This document shows positions 36,140-46,917 of a DNA stretch of 62,496 nt, piece after piece. Numbering within the stretch: position 1 is the first letter of the stretch; each line of letters begins with the position of its first letter. The stretch comes from Enterobacter sichuanensis. Lineage in GTDB: Bacteria; Pseudomonadota; Gammaproteobacteria; Enterobacterales; Enterobacteriaceae. The notes beneath the pieces are model-generated. The model worked only from the letters and a program-made list of their open reading frames with translations, did no database searches and was not told the DNA's origin. Position numbers and translations under genes: made by a program. Where the stretch lies: assembly GCF_002939185.1 (NCBI RefSeq), contig NZ_POVL01000030.1, positions 1-62,496 of the forward strand. Reading direction: 5' to 3'.

Positions 36140-37123
36140 ATGTTCAGTGCACCGCCCGTACAAAAAGTTTCCGTGGTTATCCCGGTTTATAACGAGCAGG
36201 AGAGCCTGCCTGAACTGATTCGCCGCACCACGGCTGCCTGCGACACGATGGGCAAAGCCTACGAAATTCTGCTGGTGGATGACGGCAGTAGCGACAATTC
36301 CGCGCTGATGATGACCGAAGCCGCGCAGGCTGAAGGCAGCCACATTGTTGCGGTGTTGCTCAACCGTAACTACGGCCAGCACTCGGCGATTATGGCGGGG
36401 TTTAGCCACGTTACGGGCGATCTGGTCATCACCCTGGATGCGGACCTGCAAAATCCGCCGGAAGAGATCCCGCGTCTGGTGGCCAAAGCTGATGAAGGCT
36501 TTGATGTGGTCGGCACGGTACGGCAAAACCGTCAGGACAGCCTGTTCCGCAAGCTGGCTTCACGCACCATTAACCGTCTTATCCAGCGTACCACCGGTAA
36601 AGCGATGGGCGATTACGGCTGTATGCTGCGCGCTTACCGCCGCCATATCGTCGACGCCATGCTGCACTGCCATGAACGCAGCACCTTTATTCCGATCCTC
36701 GCCAACACCTTTGCCCGTAAGGCGACGGAGATCCCGGTTCTGCACGCCGAGCGCGAGCACGGGGAGTCGAAGTACAGCTTTATGCGTCTCATCAACCTGA
36801 TGTACGACCTCATCACCTGCCTGACCACCACGCCGCTGCGCCTGCTGAGCGTTTTCGGCAGCATTATCGCCGTCGCCGGATTTGCGCTGTCCGTTCTGCT
36901 GGTTGTCCTGCGCCTGGTCTTTGGTCCGCAGTGGGCGGCGGAAGGGGTCTTCATGCTCTTTGCCGTGCTGTTTATGTTCATCGGCGCCCAGTTTGTCGGG
37001 ATGGGGCTGCTCGGTGAGTACATTGGCCGTATCTATAACGATGTTCGCGCGCGTCCGCGCTACTTTATCCAACGTGTTGTCCGTCAGGAACACAAAGCAT
37101 CTCAAGAGGAAAACCACCCATGA
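36140..37123 (+). CDS. arnC: Undecaprenyl-phosphate 4-deoxy-4-formamido-L-arabinose transferase ArnC
   Basis: Transfers Ara4-formyl-N from UDP to undecaprenyl phosphate at the inner-membrane face. 327 aa from ATG 36140 ([20 protein letters not shown]). GT-A glycosyltransferase family 2: [23 protein letters not shown] and the metal-binding [14 protein letters not shown]. Two C-terminal membrane helices (about 235-260 and 268-295) anchor it. A longer in-frame start inside arnB is not needed. Its stop overlaps the arnA start (ATGA). Confidence 0.96.
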   Translation: MFSAPPVQKVSVVIPVYNEQESLPELIRRTTAACDTMGKAYEILLVDDGSSDNSALMMTEAAQAEGSHIVAVLLNRNYGQHSAIMAGFSHVTGDLVITLDADLQNPPEEIPRLVAKADEGFDVVGTVRQNRQDSLFRKLASRTINRLIQRTTGKAMGDYGCMLRAYRRHIVDAMLHCHERSTFIPILANTFARKATEIPVLHAEREHGESKYSFMRLINLMYDLITCLTTTPLRLLSVFGSIIAVAGFALSVLLVVLRLVFGPQWAAEGVFMLFAVLFMFIGAQFVGMGLLGEYIGRIYNDVRARPRYFIQRVVRQEHKASQEENHP

Positions 37124-39102
37124 AAGCTGTTGTCTTTGCCTATCACGATATGGGGTGCACGGGCACGCAGGCCCTGCTGGACGCGGGCTATGATATTGCT
37201 GCAATTTTTACCCATCCGGACACCGCCGGAGAGAATACCTTTTTCGGCTCTGTGGCGCGTATCGCCGCCGAGCATGGGATCCCGGTTTATGCGCCGGACG
37301 ACGTTAACCACCCGCTGTGGGTGGAGCGCATCCGCGCGCTCGCCCCGGATATGATCTTCTCGTTCTACTACCGCAACCTGCTCTGCGATGAGATCTTGGG
37401 CCTGGCCGCAAAAGGGGCCTTTAATCTTCACGGCTCTCTGCTGCCTGCCTACCGTGGCCGCGCCCCACTGAACTGGGTGCTGGTGAACGGTGAGACGGAA
37501 ACCGGCGTGACGCTGCACCGCATGGTGCGCCGTGCGGATGCGGGCGCCATCGTGGCACAGCAGAAAGTCGCTATCGACGCTGACGACACCGCGCTGCAAC
37601 TGCATCACAAACTGAATGCGACGGCGCAGACGTTGCTGCACGATGTGCTGCCGACCATCCTGAACGGCACCTTCAGCGAGACCGCGCAGGATGAGAGCAA
37701 TGCAAGCTGCTTTGGCCGCCGTACGCCGGAAGATGGCCGTCTGGACTGGAGCAAGCCGGCCCGCCAGCTGCACAACCTGGTGCGCGCCGTGACCGACCCG
37801 TGGCCGGGCGCATACAGCTTTGCGGGCGTCAGCAAGTTTATCGTCTGGAAATCTCGCGTGCGTGACGACATTCCGGCCGCCAGACCGGGCACTGTTGTCT
37901 CCGTCTCCCCGCTGATTGTGAGCTGTGGTGAGCAAGCGCTGGAGATCGTCACCGGGCAAACCGACAACGGCCTGTACGTGCAGGGCACCCAGCTGGCGCA
38001 GTCTCTGGGGCTGGTGGCCGGGGCACTGATCACCAGCGCACCGGTGGTGGCTCTCAAACGCCGCACCCGCGTGCTGATCCTCGGCGTGAACGGCTTTATC
38101 GGTAACCACCTGACCGAACGCCTGCTCAAAGACGATAACTATGAAATTTATGGCCTGGATATTGGCGCGGATGCCATCAGCCGGTTTCTCAATAACCCGC
38201 GTTTCCACTTTGTGGAAGGGGACATCAGCATCCACTCTGAGTGGATCGAGTACCACATTAAAAAATGTGACGTGGTGCTGCCGCTGGTCGCCATTGCCAC
38301 GCCAATCGAGTACACCCGTAACCCGCTGCGCGTGTTCGAGCTGGATTTCGAAGAGAACCTGAAGATCATCCGCGACTGCGTGAAATACGACAAGCGCATC
38401 ATCTTCCCGTCCACCTCTGAAGTGTACGGCATGTGCACCGATAAGAACTTCGATGAAGACACCTCTAACCTGGTGGTCGGGCCGATCAACAAACAGCGCT
38501 GGATCTACTCTGTCTCTAAACAGCTGCTGGACCGCGTGATTTGGGCCTACGGCGAGAAAGAAGGGCTGCGCTTTACCCTGTTCCGTCCGTTTAACTGGAT
38601 GGGACCCCGTCTGGATAACCTGAACGCGGCGCGTATCGGTAGCTCCCGCGCGATCACCCAGCTGATCCTGAACCTGGTGGAAGGCTCACCTATTAAGCTT
38701 ATCGAAGGCGGTAAACAGAAACGCTGCTTTACGGATATCAGCGACGGGATCGAAGCCCTGTTCCGCATCATCGAAAACAAAGATAACCGCTGCAATGGTG
38801 AAATCATCAACATCGGCAACCCGGATAACGAAGCGAGCATTCGCGAGCTGGCCGAAATGCTGCTGGCAAGCTTTGAGCGCCATCCGCTGCGCGATAAATT
38901 CCCGCCGTTTGCCGGTTTCCGCGAAGTGGAAAGCAGCAGCTACTATGGCAAAGGCTACCAGGATGTCGAGCACCGTAAGCCCAGCATTCGCAATGCGAAG
39001 CGCTGCCTGAACTGGACGCCGACGGTGAAGATGGAGCAGACCATCGATGAAACGCTCGATTTCTTCCTGCGCACCGTGGAGCTCTCGGAACAGGCCTCAT
39101 GA
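37120..39102 (+). CDS. arnA: Bifunctional UDP-L-Ara4N formyltransferase / UDP-glucuronate decarboxylase ArnA
   Basis: 660-aa two-domain enzyme. The N-terminal domain (about 1-305) N-formylates UDP-L-Ara4N with 10-formyl-tetrahydrofolate; the active block is [19 protein letters not shown]. The C-terminal domain (about 315-660) oxidatively decarboxylates UDP-glucuronate with NAD; the Rossmann motif is [10 protein letters not shown], then STSEVYGMC and [10 protein letters not shown] (YxxxK). It thus acts both before and after ArnB in the pathway. It overlaps arnC and arnD by four bases each, implying tight translational coupling. Confidence 0.97.
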   Translation: MKAVVFAYHDMGCTGTQALLDAGYDIAAIFTHPDTAGENTFFGSVARIAAEHGIPVYAPDDVNHPLWVERIRALAPDMIFSFYYRNLLCDEILGLAAKGAFNLHGSLLPAYRGRAPLNWVLVNGETETGVTLHRMVRRADAGAIVAQQKVAIDADDTALQLHHKLNATAQTLLHDVLPTILNGTFSETAQDESNASCFGRRTPEDGRLDWSKPARQLHNLVRAVTDPWPGAYSFAGVSKFIVWKSRVRDDIPAARPGTVVSVSPLIVSCGEQALEIVTGQTDNGLYVQGTQLAQSLGLVAGALITSAPVVALKRRTRVLILGVNGFIGNHLTERLLKDDNYEIYGLDIGADAISRFLNNPRFHFVEGDISIHSEWIEYHIKKCDVVLPLVAIATPIEYTRNPLRVFELDFEENLKIIRDCVKYDKRIIFPSTSEVYGMCTDKNFDEDTSNLVVGPINKQRWIYSVSKQLLDRVIWAYGEKEGLRFTLFRPFNWMGPRLDNLNAARIGSSRAITQLILNLVEGSPIKLIEGGKQKRCFTDISDGIEALFRIIENKDNRCNGEIINIGNPDNEASIRELAEMLLASFERHPLRDKFPPFAGFREVESSSYYGKGYQDVEHRKPSIRNAKRCLNWTPTVKMEQTIDETLDFFLRTVELSEQAS

Positions 39103-40001
39103 AAAAAGTCGGTTTACGCATTGATGTCGACACCTTCAGGGGGACGCGTGACGGAGTACCCAAACTGCTGGAACTGCTGGGCAGGCACGGTGTGCGTTCC
39201 AGCATTTTCTTCAGCGTGGGGCCTGACAACATGGGACGCCATTTATGGCGTCTGGTTAAACCGGCGTTTCTGTTCAAAATGCTGCGCTCGCGCGCCGCAT
39301 CCCTCTACGGCTGGGATATTTTGCTGGCCGGCACCGCCTGGCCCGGCAGGCGCATCGGCGCGGGTAATGAAGCGGTTATCCGGGAGGCGGCGCAGCATCA
39401 TGAGGTGGGCCTGCACGCCTGGGATCACCATGCCTGGCAAGCCTGGGCTGGCGTCTGGGACATCCCCCGCCTGACCCGCGAAGTCGAGCGCGGGATGCTG
39501 GAACTGGAGGCGATTACCGGTCAGCCGGTGCGCTGCTCCGCTGTGGCAGGCTGGCGCGCGGATCAGCGTGTGGTGAAAGCCAAAGAGCCCTTCGCGTTTC
39601 GCTACAACAGCGACTGCCGCGGAACCGGACCCTTTTTGCCACTGTTGGGCGAAAATCGCTACGGTACGGTGCAAATTCCCGTCACGCTTCCCACCTGGGA
39701 TGAAGTGGTGGGGCGCGAGGTGACCGCCGACGGGTTCAACCGCTATATTCTGGACTGCATCCATCGCGACGCCGGTACGCCGGTGTATACCATCCATGCC
39801 GAAGTGGAAGGGATTGCCTTCCAGCAGGATTTCGATGCGCTGCTGACCCTGGCCGCGCAGGAGGGGATCACCTTCTGCCCGTTAAGCGAGTTGCTGCCTG
39901 ACGATCTCAGCACCCTGCCCGTGGGCAAAGTTGTCCGTAATGAACTGGCTGGCCGGGAAGGCTGGCTTGGCTTTCAACAAACCGTGAGTTCGGTCCCATG
40001 A
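39099..40001 (+). CDS. arnD: 4-deoxy-4-formamido-L-arabinose-phosphoundecaprenol deformylase ArnD
   Basis: Removes the formyl group from lipid-linked Ara4FN on the cytoplasmic face, making the process irreversible. 300 aa, NodB-like polysaccharide deacetylase family. The metal site is seen as RIDVDTFRG near the N-terminus (Asp pair) and HAWDHHAWQ (His pair); [11 protein letters not shown] follows. It has four-base overlaps with arnA and arnT. Confidence 0.95.
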   Translation: MKKVGLRIDVDTFRGTRDGVPKLLELLGRHGVRSSIFFSVGPDNMGRHLWRLVKPAFLFKMLRSRAASLYGWDILLAGTAWPGRRIGAGNEAVIREAAQHHEVGLHAWDHHAWQAWAGVWDIPRLTREVERGMLELEAITGQPVRCSAVAGWRADQRVVKAKEPFAFRYNSDCRGTGPFLPLLGENRYGTVQIPVTLPTWDEVVGREVTADGFNRYILDCIHRDAGTPVYTIHAEVEGIAFQQDFDALLTLAAQEGITFCPLSELLPDDLSTLPVGKVVRNELAGREGWLGFQQTVSSVP

Positions 40002-41653
40002 AAACAGCCCGTTATGGCTTAGCGCTTCTCGCACTGTTTATCGTTTACTACCTCATCCCGGTCGATATCCGCCTGCTGTGGCAGCCTGATGAAACGCGCT
40101 ATGCGGAAATCAGCCGCGAAATGCTGGCCTCCGGTGACTGGGTGGTCCCCCATTTTCTGGGGCTGCGTTACTTTGAAAAACCGATTGCTGGCTACTGGAT
40201 CAACAGTCTCGGGCAAGTATTGTTCGGGCACTCGAACCTTGCCGTGCGCGCCGGGGCGATCTTCTCCACTGGACTGACGGCGCTGCTGGTTATCTGGATG
40301 GCCTGGCGTCTCTGGCGGGATAAGCGAACAGCCCTTTTCTCCGGCCTTATTTTCCTGACCCTGTTCCTTGTCTATGGCATTGGTACGTATGCGGTGCTGG
40401 ATCCCATTATCACCCTGTGGCTGGTGGCGGCGATGTGCAGCTTCTGGCTGGCCTCACAGGCCCAAACCGTGGCCGGAAAAGCCGGTGGCTATGTGCTGCT
40501 TGGGCTGGCGTGCGGGATGGGGGTGATGACCAAAGGCTTCCTGGCGCTGGCGGTACCGGTGATTGGCGTGCTGCCGTGGGTGATAGCGCAGAAGCGCTGG
40601 AAAGAGGTGCTGATATTTGGCTGGCTCGCGATCCTGAGCTGCGTGCTGATTGTTCTGCCGTGGGCGCTGGCCATTGCGCAGCGTGAGCCTGATTTCTGGC
40701 GTTACTTCTTCTGGGTGGAGCATATTCAGCGTTTTGCTCAGAGCGACGCGCAGCACAAAGCACCATTCTGGTATTACCTGCCGTTCCTGATTGCGGGCAG
40801 CCTGCCGTGGCTGGCGCTGCTGCCCGGCGCGTTTCGTTTCGGCTGGCATGACAGACAAAACGCGGGTGGCGGGTTCTATCTGCTGGGTTGGGTGGTGATG
40901 CCGCTGCTGTTCTTCAGCATTGCCAAAGGCAAGCTGCCGACCTATATCCTGCCCTGTTTTGCCCCGCTGGCGATCCTGATGGCGCGCTATGCCTGCCTCG
41001 CGGCGGAAAAAGGTGCCAGAGCGCTGCGCATTAACGGCGGGATTAACCTGGCGTTTGGCGTCATCGGCGTGGCGGCGGCGCTGGTGGTCTCGCCGTGGGG
41101 GCTGGCTAAGCATCCTGTCTGGACATCCGTTGAGCTGTATAAAGTCTTCTGTGCGGTGGTGGCATTCCTCATCTGGGCTGCGGTAGGCTGGTTTACCTTC
41201 CGACAGAGCCCGCAGCGCTGGTGGCTGGCTGCCTTGTGTCCTGCGGGACTGGCTTTGCTGATTGGTTTTGCCATTCCTAACCTGGTGGTGGATTCCAAAC
41301 AGCCGCAGTCGCTGGTTGATACCGTGCGCGAGCCGCTGCAGAACAGCCGGTTTGTGCTGGCCAACAATGTTGGCGTGGCCGCCGGCCTGGCGTGGGAGCT
41401 GAAACGTAATGACATCACCCTGTTTGGTCAGAGTGGCGAGCTGCGCTACGGGCTGGATTATCCCGATGTTAACGATCGTTTTGTCGGCAAAGATGACTTC
41501 GCGCAGTGGCTGGCGGCGCATCGTCAGCAGGGACGCGTATCGCTGGTTATCCTGCTGTCAAAACGCGATGACCTTGCCCGGGCGAATCTGCCCGAGCCTG
41601 ACAGCCTCTATATCCAGGGCCGTCTGGCCTACCTGCAGTATCTGCCGAAATGA
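39998..41653 (+). CDS. arnT: Undecaprenyl phosphate-L-Ara4N transferase ArnT
   Basis: Inner-membrane glycosyltransferase of the PMT/GT83 family that moves L-Ara4N from the lipid carrier to lipid A phosphates at the periplasmic face. 551 aa with about 12-13 membrane helices. The first periplasmic loop carries [12 protein letters not shown] (Asp-Glu pair of the family active site), followed by [14 protein letters not shown] soluble C-terminal domain (about 430-551) completes it. It overlaps arnD and arnE by four bases. Confidence 0.96.
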   Translation: MKTARYGLALLALFIVYYLIPVDIRLLWQPDETRYAEISREMLASGDWVVPHFLGLRYFEKPIAGYWINSLGQVLFGHSNLAVRAGAIFSTGLTALLVIWMAWRLWRDKRTALFSGLIFLTLFLVYGIGTYAVLDPIITLWLVAAMCSFWLASQAQTVAGKAGGYVLLGLACGMGVMTKGFLALAVPVIGVLPWVIAQKRWKEVLIFGWLAILSCVLIVLPWALAIAQREPDFWRYFFWVEHIQRFAQSDAQHKAPFWYYLPFLIAGSLPWLALLPGAFRFGWHDRQNAGGGFYLLGWVVMPLLFFSIAKGKLPTYILPCFAPLAILMARYACLAAEKGARALRINGGINLAFGVIGVAAALVVSPWGLAKHPVWTSVELYKVFCAVVAFLIWAAVGWFTFRQSPQRWWLAALCPAGLALLIGFAIPNLVVDSKQPQSLVDTVREPLQNSRFVLANNVGVAAGLAWELKRNDITLFGQSGELRYGLDYPDVNDRFVGKDDFAQWLAAHRQQGRVSLVILLSKRDDLARANLPEPDSLYIQGRLAYLQYLPK

Positions 41654-41988
41654 TGATCTGGATCTGGCTGATACTGGCAAGCGTGCTCAGCTGTGCGGGG
41701 CAGTTGTGTCAGAAGCAAGCCACTCGTCCGGCGAAAGCCGGGCGGCGTGGGGCGCATATCGCGCTGTGGCTTGGTCTGGCAATGCTGATGCTGGGCTGCG
41801 GGATGCTGGTCTGGCTGGTGGTGCTGCAACGCCTGCCCGTCGGCATTGCCTACCCGATGCTGAGCCTCAATTTTGTCTGGGTGACGCTGGCGGCGAAGAT
41901 CGTCTGGCGTGAGCACGTCGCGTCACACCACTGGCTGGGGGTGGGGTTCATCATCATGGGGATTATTATCCTGGGAGGGAGCCTGTGA
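41650..41988 (+). CDS. arnE: Undecaprenyl-P-L-Ara4N flippase subunit ArnE
   Basis: 112 aa, four membrane helices, small-multidrug-resistance-like fold (EmrE relatives). With ArnF it flips the lipid-linked L-Ara4N to the periplasmic face. Conserved stretches are [15 protein letters not shown] in helix 1 and [16 protein letters not shown] in helix 3. Its start overlaps the arnT stop (ATGA) and its stop overlaps the GTG start of arnF. Confidence 0.94.
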   Translation: MMIWIWLILASVLSCAGQLCQKQATRPAKAGRRGAHIALWLGLAMLMLGCGMLVWLVVLQRLPVGIAYPMLSLNFVWVTLAAKIVWREHVASHHWLGVGFIIMGIIILGGSL

Positions 41989-42380
41989 AAGGGGCATTGT
42001 GGGCGTTATGCAGCGTGCTGTTAGTCAGCGCCGCGCAGCTGCTGCTGCGAAGCGCCATGCAGGCGCTTCCCTCTGTAGGCGAGGCGTTCGCATTTCTCCA
42101 GGCCCTCTGGCATTTCTCGTCCGGTACCGGTGCGCTGCTGCTGGGGTTAACGGGGTATGTCGCCTCTATGGGCTGCTGGTATATGGCGCTGCACCGTATG
42201 GCGCTCAGCAAAGCGTATGCCTTACTGAGCCTCAGCTATATCCTGGTGTGGGGCGCGGCGATCCTGTTGCCCGGCTGGGACGAACATTTTTCCTGGCGTG
42301 GGCTGGCGGGTGTCGGGTTGATTATACTGGGCGTGCTGGTGATATTTCTGCCAGCGCATCGTGGATCAAACCGGCCCTGA
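41985..42380 (+). CDS. arnF: Undecaprenyl-P-L-Ara4N flippase subunit ArnF
   Basis: 131 aa, four membrane helices, partner of ArnE. It starts with GTG at 41985 in a GTGA overlap with arnE (GAGGGAG upstream). Typical blocks are [17 protein letters not shown] and [16 protein letters not shown]. Last gene of the arn operon; no pmrD follows. Its final 59 bases overlap the 3' end of the convergent acpT, and no separate terminator was seen. Confidence 0.94.
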   Translation: MKGALWALCSVLLVSAAQLLLRSAMQALPSVGEAFAFLQALWHFSSGTGALLLGLTGYVASMGCWYMALHRMALSKAYALLSLSYILVWGAAILLPGWDEHFSWRGLAGVGLIILGVLVIFLPAHRGSNRP

Positions 42381-42933
42381 GCTCAAAGGGCGTTGCGGTG
42401 CAGACCGCGAGACTGAGCGAGTCTATCCGGCAGTGGCTCACCGAGTGGAACGCGCTGGCGGTACTGTCAATGCTGACCATTTGCCAGGCGTGACCGCCGC
42501 GCTGTTTAACAATCGCTTCTTTTCGCGTCCAGATGCGCCAGAATGCCGTAAGCTGGCTCGCTGGCGTCTCCTTTTCCAGTTCATCGTGCTCGGCGTTACT
42601 GAAGAGGGCATTGGCGAGCGTGCGCCAGTTGTCCTGCGGGCGAATATGTTCCAGCGAACATCCCACGCTGCCTTCATCGCTGATAATTAACGCAATATCG
42701 TCCTGAGAGTGGCTAAAGCTGAACCACAGCGGGTAGTCGTCCGCAAAAAGGGGCTTCCCCTGTTCGTTGTGGATAATCTCCGGGAGCGGCTTCGGAGCCA
42801 GCAGACGCGAAAGCAGCCCGCGACCCGCCAGCCAGCGCGCGCGCCGGGCGCCTTCGGGCGCGTGTTCACAGAGTGCTTCAGCCCAGCGATCGGTGCTCAG
42901 CGAAGAGATCTTTCCCAGAAAAACCTGGTACAT
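42322..42933 (-). CDS. acpT: 4'-phosphopantetheinyl transferase AcpT with altered metal motif
   Basis: Sfp-type enzyme that would attach phosphopantetheine from CoA to a carrier protein. 203 aa. Family blocks are WLAGRGLLSRLL, FSFSHSQDDIAL and WTRKEAIVKQRGG. The usual Mg2+-binding GCDIE reads GCSLE here (Ser93, codon 42655-42657), so the first metal-binding Asp is lost; the Glu of the motif and the KEA block remain. Activity is therefore doubtful or altered. E. coli AcpT is a backup to AcpS. The 3' end overlaps arnF by 59 bases, tail to tail. Confidence 0.92.
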   Translation of the reverse strand: MYQVFLGKISSLSTDRWAEALCEHAPEGARRARWLAGRGLLSRLLAPKPLPEIIHNEQGKPLFADDYPLWFSFSHSQDDIALIISDEGSVGCSLEHIRPQDNWRTLANALFSNAEHDELEKETPASQLTAFWRIWTRKEAIVKQRGGHAWQMVSIDSTASAFHSVSHCRIDSLSLAVCTATPFELRAGLIHDALAEISPARPV

Positions 42934-43037
42934 ATAACGTCTGGCCTTCAGTCAAAACAGAGAGAGCCGCAAAGTTGCGCGGCGAAACCATTACTATAAT
43001 CCATTGACCCCAGGAATGGCTAACCAGACGAGAGCGC

Positions 43038-44087
43038 TTACCCGGGCAACCGGCTTTTCGGTCGTCCCGGCCCAAGCAGAATGGCCAGCTTGCTGCCGCC
43101 TTTGGTGGTCTCCATCCAGATCTTACACACGCTGGTGAGCGGGACCGACAGCAGCATCCCGACCGGACCCAGCAGCCATCCCCAAATCAGTAAAGATAAG
43201 AACACCACCAGCGTCGACATGCCCAGCCGGTGGCCCATCATGCGCGGCTCAAGAATATTCCCCAGCACCATGTGCACCACGAGGAACAGCGCCCCCACCA
43301 GCATGCACTCGTAGAAGCCATTAAACAGAAACGCCTGAATCATCGGCGGTACGGCAGAGAGTACCGCGCCAATATTGGGCACGTAGTTGAGCAGAAAGGC
43401 CAGCACGCCCCACATCAGCGCGAACTGCACGTCCATCAGCATCAGCCCCAGCCAGACAATGATCCCGGTCCATACGCTCAGCAGCGTTTTCAGCGCCAGA
43501 TATTTGGAGACGCCCTTCAGCGCCCGGTGTAAGCCGGCAATGTGGATCTGGGGATTATTCAGCGCAAAGCGCAGCTTATAGGGAACGTGGCGCACTTCGA
43601 ACAGCATAAACACCACCGTCATGACCAGCAGCAGAATGCTCGCCATCGCCCCGGAGAGGCCCGTCATCAACGTGGTGGCGTAGGTCATGACTTTCTCTGA
43701 ATCCATCCTGCGCAGCATCCGTTCGGGTGAGATATGCAGATTCAGAAAGGGGACCATCTCCTGCAGCGCCACGATCTTCCGCGTCAGCTCTTTGTTGTAC
43801 TGCGGCAGCATCGTGGAGAACTCGCTCAGGGAGGCCGCCAGCACGCCGAAAAGCGCCGTCAGGGCAATCAGCATCACAATAACCACGATGGTAATAGCCA
43901 CCGGGCGGCTGACGCCCCGGCGTAAAAACCAGGTCACCAGCGGGTTAAGCACGATGGCAAAAAAGAGCGCCAGCAGGAGCTGGACAATAATGTCGGCGGC
44001 GGCATGGATACCCGCAAGGATAACCACCAGACAGGCGAGTTTTAATAAGATATGGAGCCCAGCTTTGTCGGACGGATTAGGGGTCAT
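43038..44087 (-). CDS. yhhT: AI-2E family membrane transporter YhhT
   Basis: 349 aa, PerM/TqsA-like family (AI-2 exporter superfamily) with about eight membrane segments. Conserved blocks are LNPLVTWFLRRGVSRPVAITIV near the N-terminus and LLNYVPNIGAVLSAVPPMI in the second half, followed by LGNILEPRMMGHRLGMS. The substrate is unknown; members export AI-2 or act as Na+/H+ antiporters. It lies between acpT and yhhS as in E. coli and is divergent from yhhS. Confidence 0.93.
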   Translation of the reverse strand: MTPNPSDKAGLHILLKLACLVVILAGIHAAADIIVQLLLALFFAIVLNPLVTWFLRRGVSRPVAITIVVIVMLIALTALFGVLAASLSEFSTMLPQYNKELTRKIVALQEMVPFLNLHISPERMLRRMDSEKVMTYATTLMTGLSGAMASILLLVMTVVFMLFEVRHVPYKLRFALNNPQIHIAGLHRALKGVSKYLALKTLLSVWTGIIVWLGLMLMDVQFALMWGVLAFLLNYVPNIGAVLSAVPPMIQAFLFNGFYECMLVGALFLVVHMVLGNILEPRMMGHRLGMSTLVVFLSLLIWGWLLGPVGMLLSVPLTSVCKIWMETTKGGSKLAILLGPGRPKSRLPG

Positions 44088-44232
44088 GCGTGTTCCTTAA
44101 TGTGGTTGCCCGTTAAGTGTAGTGCGCGGGATCCGCCTCGTCTGGCACCGTTAATCTGAAAAGTCGCTGCTGATTTTCTGTTGGCGTCGTGGTAATAGTG
44201 AAACACTGTTGCAAAATTCCAGGTAAAACCCC

Positions 44233-45450
44233 ATGCCCGAACCTGCCGCTGAACCGGCGCTGAGCGGACTGCGCCTCAATCTGCGCATCGTGTCCGTCGT
44301 GATTTTCAACTTTGCCAGCTATTTGACCATCGGCCTGCCGCTGGCGGTCTTGCCGGGCTATGTCCATGACGTTATGGGCTTCAGCGCATTCTGGGCGGGG
44401 CTGGTGATTAGCCTGCAGTATTTCGCCACGCTCCTGAGCCGCCCGCATGCCGGGCGCTACGCGGACCTGTTCGGTCCAAAAAGCATCGTGGTTGTCGGGT
44501 TGTGCGGCTGTTTCCTGAGTGGGCTGAGCTACCTGCTGGCTGCCACAACCAGCCACTGGCCGCTGGTCAGTCTGGTGTTGCTCTGCCTGGGCCGCGTCAT
44601 CCTCGGCATTGGGCAAAGCCTGGCGGGAACCGGGTCAACGCTGTGGGGCGTGGGGGTGGTCGGTGCGCCGCACATTGGACGGGTGATCTCCTGGAACGGC
44701 ATTGTCACCTACGGCGCAATGGCGCTGGGCGCCCCGCTTGGGGTGATGTGTTATGCGTATGGCGGTCTCTACGGGCTGGCGGGCACCATCATGCTGGTCG
44801 CGCTGGTGGCGATCCTCTTTGCCCTGCCGCGCCCGAAAGTCAAAGCCAGCAAAGGTAAACCACTGCCGTTCCGGGCGGTGCTCGGACGGGTCTGGCCATA
44901 CGGGATGGCGCTGGCGCTGGCGACCACCGGCTTCGGGGTCATCGCCACCTTCATTACCCTGTTTTACGATGCCAAAGGCTGGGACGGCGCCGCCTTTGCG
45001 TTAACCCTGTTCAGCTGTGCGTTTGTGGGCGCGCGGTTACTTTTCCCTAACGGTATCAACCGTCTGGGCGGGCTGAACGTGGCGATGATCTGCTTTGCGG
45101 TGGAGATGGTTGGCCTGCTGTTGACCGGCATAGCCATGGCACCATGGGTCGCGAAAGTGGGCGTCTTCCTCGCGGGGGCGGGCTTTTCACTGGTCTTCCC
45201 GGCACTGGGTGTGGTGGCAGTTAAAGCCGTGCCGCCGCAGAATCAGGGGGCGGCGCTGGCGACCTATACGGTATTTATGGATATGTCATTAGGCATTACC
45301 GGCCCGCTGGCGGGTCTGGTGATGGCCTGGGCAGGCGTACCGGTTATCTATCTGGCCGCGGCGGGTCTGGTGGTGATTGCCTTGATGCTGACATGGCGGC
45401 TAAAAAAATGGCCCCCGGTGCAGGCACCGGAGGCCACGTCATCATCGTGA
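44233..45450 (+). CDS. yhhS: MFS transporter YhhS
   Basis: 405 aa, 12 membrane segments, major facilitator superfamily, the E. coli YhhS length. The loop motif after TM2 is SRPHAGRYADLFGPKSIVVVG; the second half has GFSLVFPALGVVAVKAVPPQNQGAALATYTVF. E. coli YhhS has been linked to arabinose efflux and glyphosate resistance; the natural substrate is unclear. It converges on dcrB with only four bases between stops. Confidence 0.94.
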   Translation: MPEPAAEPALSGLRLNLRIVSVVIFNFASYLTIGLPLAVLPGYVHDVMGFSAFWAGLVISLQYFATLLSRPHAGRYADLFGPKSIVVVGLCGCFLSGLSYLLAATTSHWPLVSLVLLCLGRVILGIGQSLAGTGSTLWGVGVVGAPHIGRVISWNGIVTYGAMALGAPLGVMCYAYGGLYGLAGTIMLVALVAILFALPRPKVKASKGKPLPFRAVLGRVWPYGMALALATTGFGVIATFITLFYDAKGWDGAAFALTLFSCAFVGARLLFPNGINRLGGLNVAMICFAVEMVGLLLTGIAMAPWVAKVGVFLAGAGFSLVFPALGVVAVKAVPPQNQGAALATYTVFMDMSLGITGPLAGLVMAWAGVPVIYLAAAGLVVIALMLTWRLKKWPPVQAPEATSSS

Positions 45451-45454
45451 AGCG

Positions 45455-46012
45455 TTACTGGATCACGATGGTGTTAATGATGTTTTCCGCAGCCGTTTGC
45501 GCTTTCTGCTGATCTTCCGCTGGCAGGGTGATCTGCAGGGTCAGCAGTTTGTTATCGACCTTGCCCAGCACAACAGAAGAGTAAGCGGTCTGGCCTTTTG
45601 CAGAGATGATGCTGTCCAGCTGCTGCAGCGTGTGGCCTTTCAGTTCGATGGACTTGTTGGTGACCACCTGCAGCTGCGGATCGCGGCTGCGCTGCTGATC
45701 TTCCAGGCGTTTGGACAGGACGGCCAGGTCTTCGCTGGTGTCGTCGCCAACAATCACAATGACCGCTTTCTGACCGGTTGCGTCGGAGTAAACGTGCATA
45801 TTGTTCGCCTGCGTACCCAGCTTGCCGCTCTGGTCAGTCATATCGGCTGGCAGAGAGAAACTGAGTTTGCCATCCATCAGATTCACCGGCTGACCGGTTG
45901 CGTTGCTCTCAGCGGATGCACCCTGAGCAGGCGTTTTCGTGTCGCTGTTATCACAGGCTGCAAGACCCACAACCAGCAGGCCAATCCCGACATATTTAAC
46001 CAGATTGCGCAT
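45455..46012 (-). CDS. dcrB: Envelope lipoprotein DcrB
   Basis: 185 aa, the E. coli length. A lipoprotein signal [13 protein letters not shown] gives Cys20 as the lipidated residue, with Asp at +2 (CDN), which predicts retention in the inner membrane by the Lol rule. The mature domain is a PsbP/Mog1-like fold. In E. coli it is needed for phage C1 infection and affects lipoprotein maturation (diacylglyceryl transfer). It lies next to yhhQ on the same strand, 72 bases apart. Confidence 0.95.
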   Translation of the reverse strand: MRNLVKYVGIGLLVVGLAACDNSDTKTPAQGASAESNATGQPVNLMDGKLSFSLPADMTDQSGKLGTQANNMHVYSDATGQKAVIVIVGDDTSEDLAVLSKRLEDQQRSRDPQLQVVTNKSIELKGHTLQQLDSIISAKGQTAYSSVVLGKVDNKLLTLQITLPAEDQQKAQTAAENIINTIVIQ

Positions 46013-46084
46013 TGACTTCTTCCTTTCGATAAACGGCCATAACGGCTCATTCGCTCATCTTATCACAACTGATAAAGCGAACCT

Positions 46085-46750
46085 TTAACCAGCCTGTAAT
46101 GCTGTGATTTCAGATTTATCTGCCAGCCTTTTCAGCAGCATATTCAACAGGACGCCGTACATGGGCAGGAAGAAGACAATGCTGATGAGCACCTTGAAGC
46201 AGTAGTCCACCAGGGCGATCTCCATCCAGTGTTCGGCCATAAACGCATCCGGACTGTGCCAGAAGGCGATGAAGAAGAACGCCAGCGTATCGCTGACGTT
46301 GCCGAACAGCGTCGAGGCTGTGGGGGCCATCCACCAGCGATGATTCTGACGCAGGCGATTAAACACATGCACGTCGAGGATCTGCCCCAGCGCATAAGCC
46401 ATAAAGCTTGCGGTGGCGATACGGGCGACAAACAGGTTGAAGTGGGTCAACGCCTCAAAGCCCTGCCAGCTTCCCATATAGAACAGGGAAGAAATCACGT
46501 ACGAGATGAACAGCGCCGGAAGCATGACGGCAAAAATAATGCGTCGGGCCAGCGGTGCGCCAAAGATACGTACGGTTAAATCCGTGGCGAGGAAGATAAA
46601 CGGAAAACTGAACGCGCCCCAGGTTGTATGAAAACCAAAAATGGCGATCGGGAGCTGCACCAGATAGTTGCTGGAGGTGATCACCAGCAAATGGAAAAGT
46701 GAAAGCCAGAACAACGCTTTTACGCGCTGTGATTCAGAAAACTGCGTCAT
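46085..46750 (-). CDS. yhhQ: Queuosine precursor transporter YhhQ
   Basis: 221-aa inner-membrane protein with six helices. In E. coli it imports 7-cyano-7-deazaguanine (preQ0) and preQ1 for queuosine tRNA modification. Family marks are FPFIFLATDLTVRIFGAPLARRIIF and FGNVSDTLAFFFIAFW. The length equals E. coli YhhQ. It is divergent from tusA across 167 bases; both proteins feed tRNA wobble-base modification. Confidence 0.94.
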   Translation of the reverse strand: MTQFSESQRVKALFWLSLFHLLVITSSNYLVQLPIAIFGFHTTWGAFSFPFIFLATDLTVRIFGAPLARRIIFAVMLPALFISYVISSLFYMGSWQGFEALTHFNLFVARIATASFMAYALGQILDVHVFNRLRQNHRWWMAPTASTLFGNVSDTLAFFFIAFWHSPDAFMAEHWMEIALVDYCFKVLISIVFFLPMYGVLLNMLLKRLADKSEITALQAG

Positions 46751-46917
46751 ATTGTGACCTTTTTATACGTTGGGGTGAGGGAACCCAATAAAAACCGCAG
46801 AATGATACTGCTTTGGCAGGACATTGCAATGGTTAGTTTTTACGCAATCGTTAACCTGGTTTGCATTGACTGCCACGGGGCGTAAACTACAGCCGTTTTT
46901 ACCTGACCGAGAAGATC

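Noticed and set aside
37102..38256. 384-codon minus-strand frame opposite arnA
   Set aside because: Antisense shadow within the arn operon; no homology recognised.
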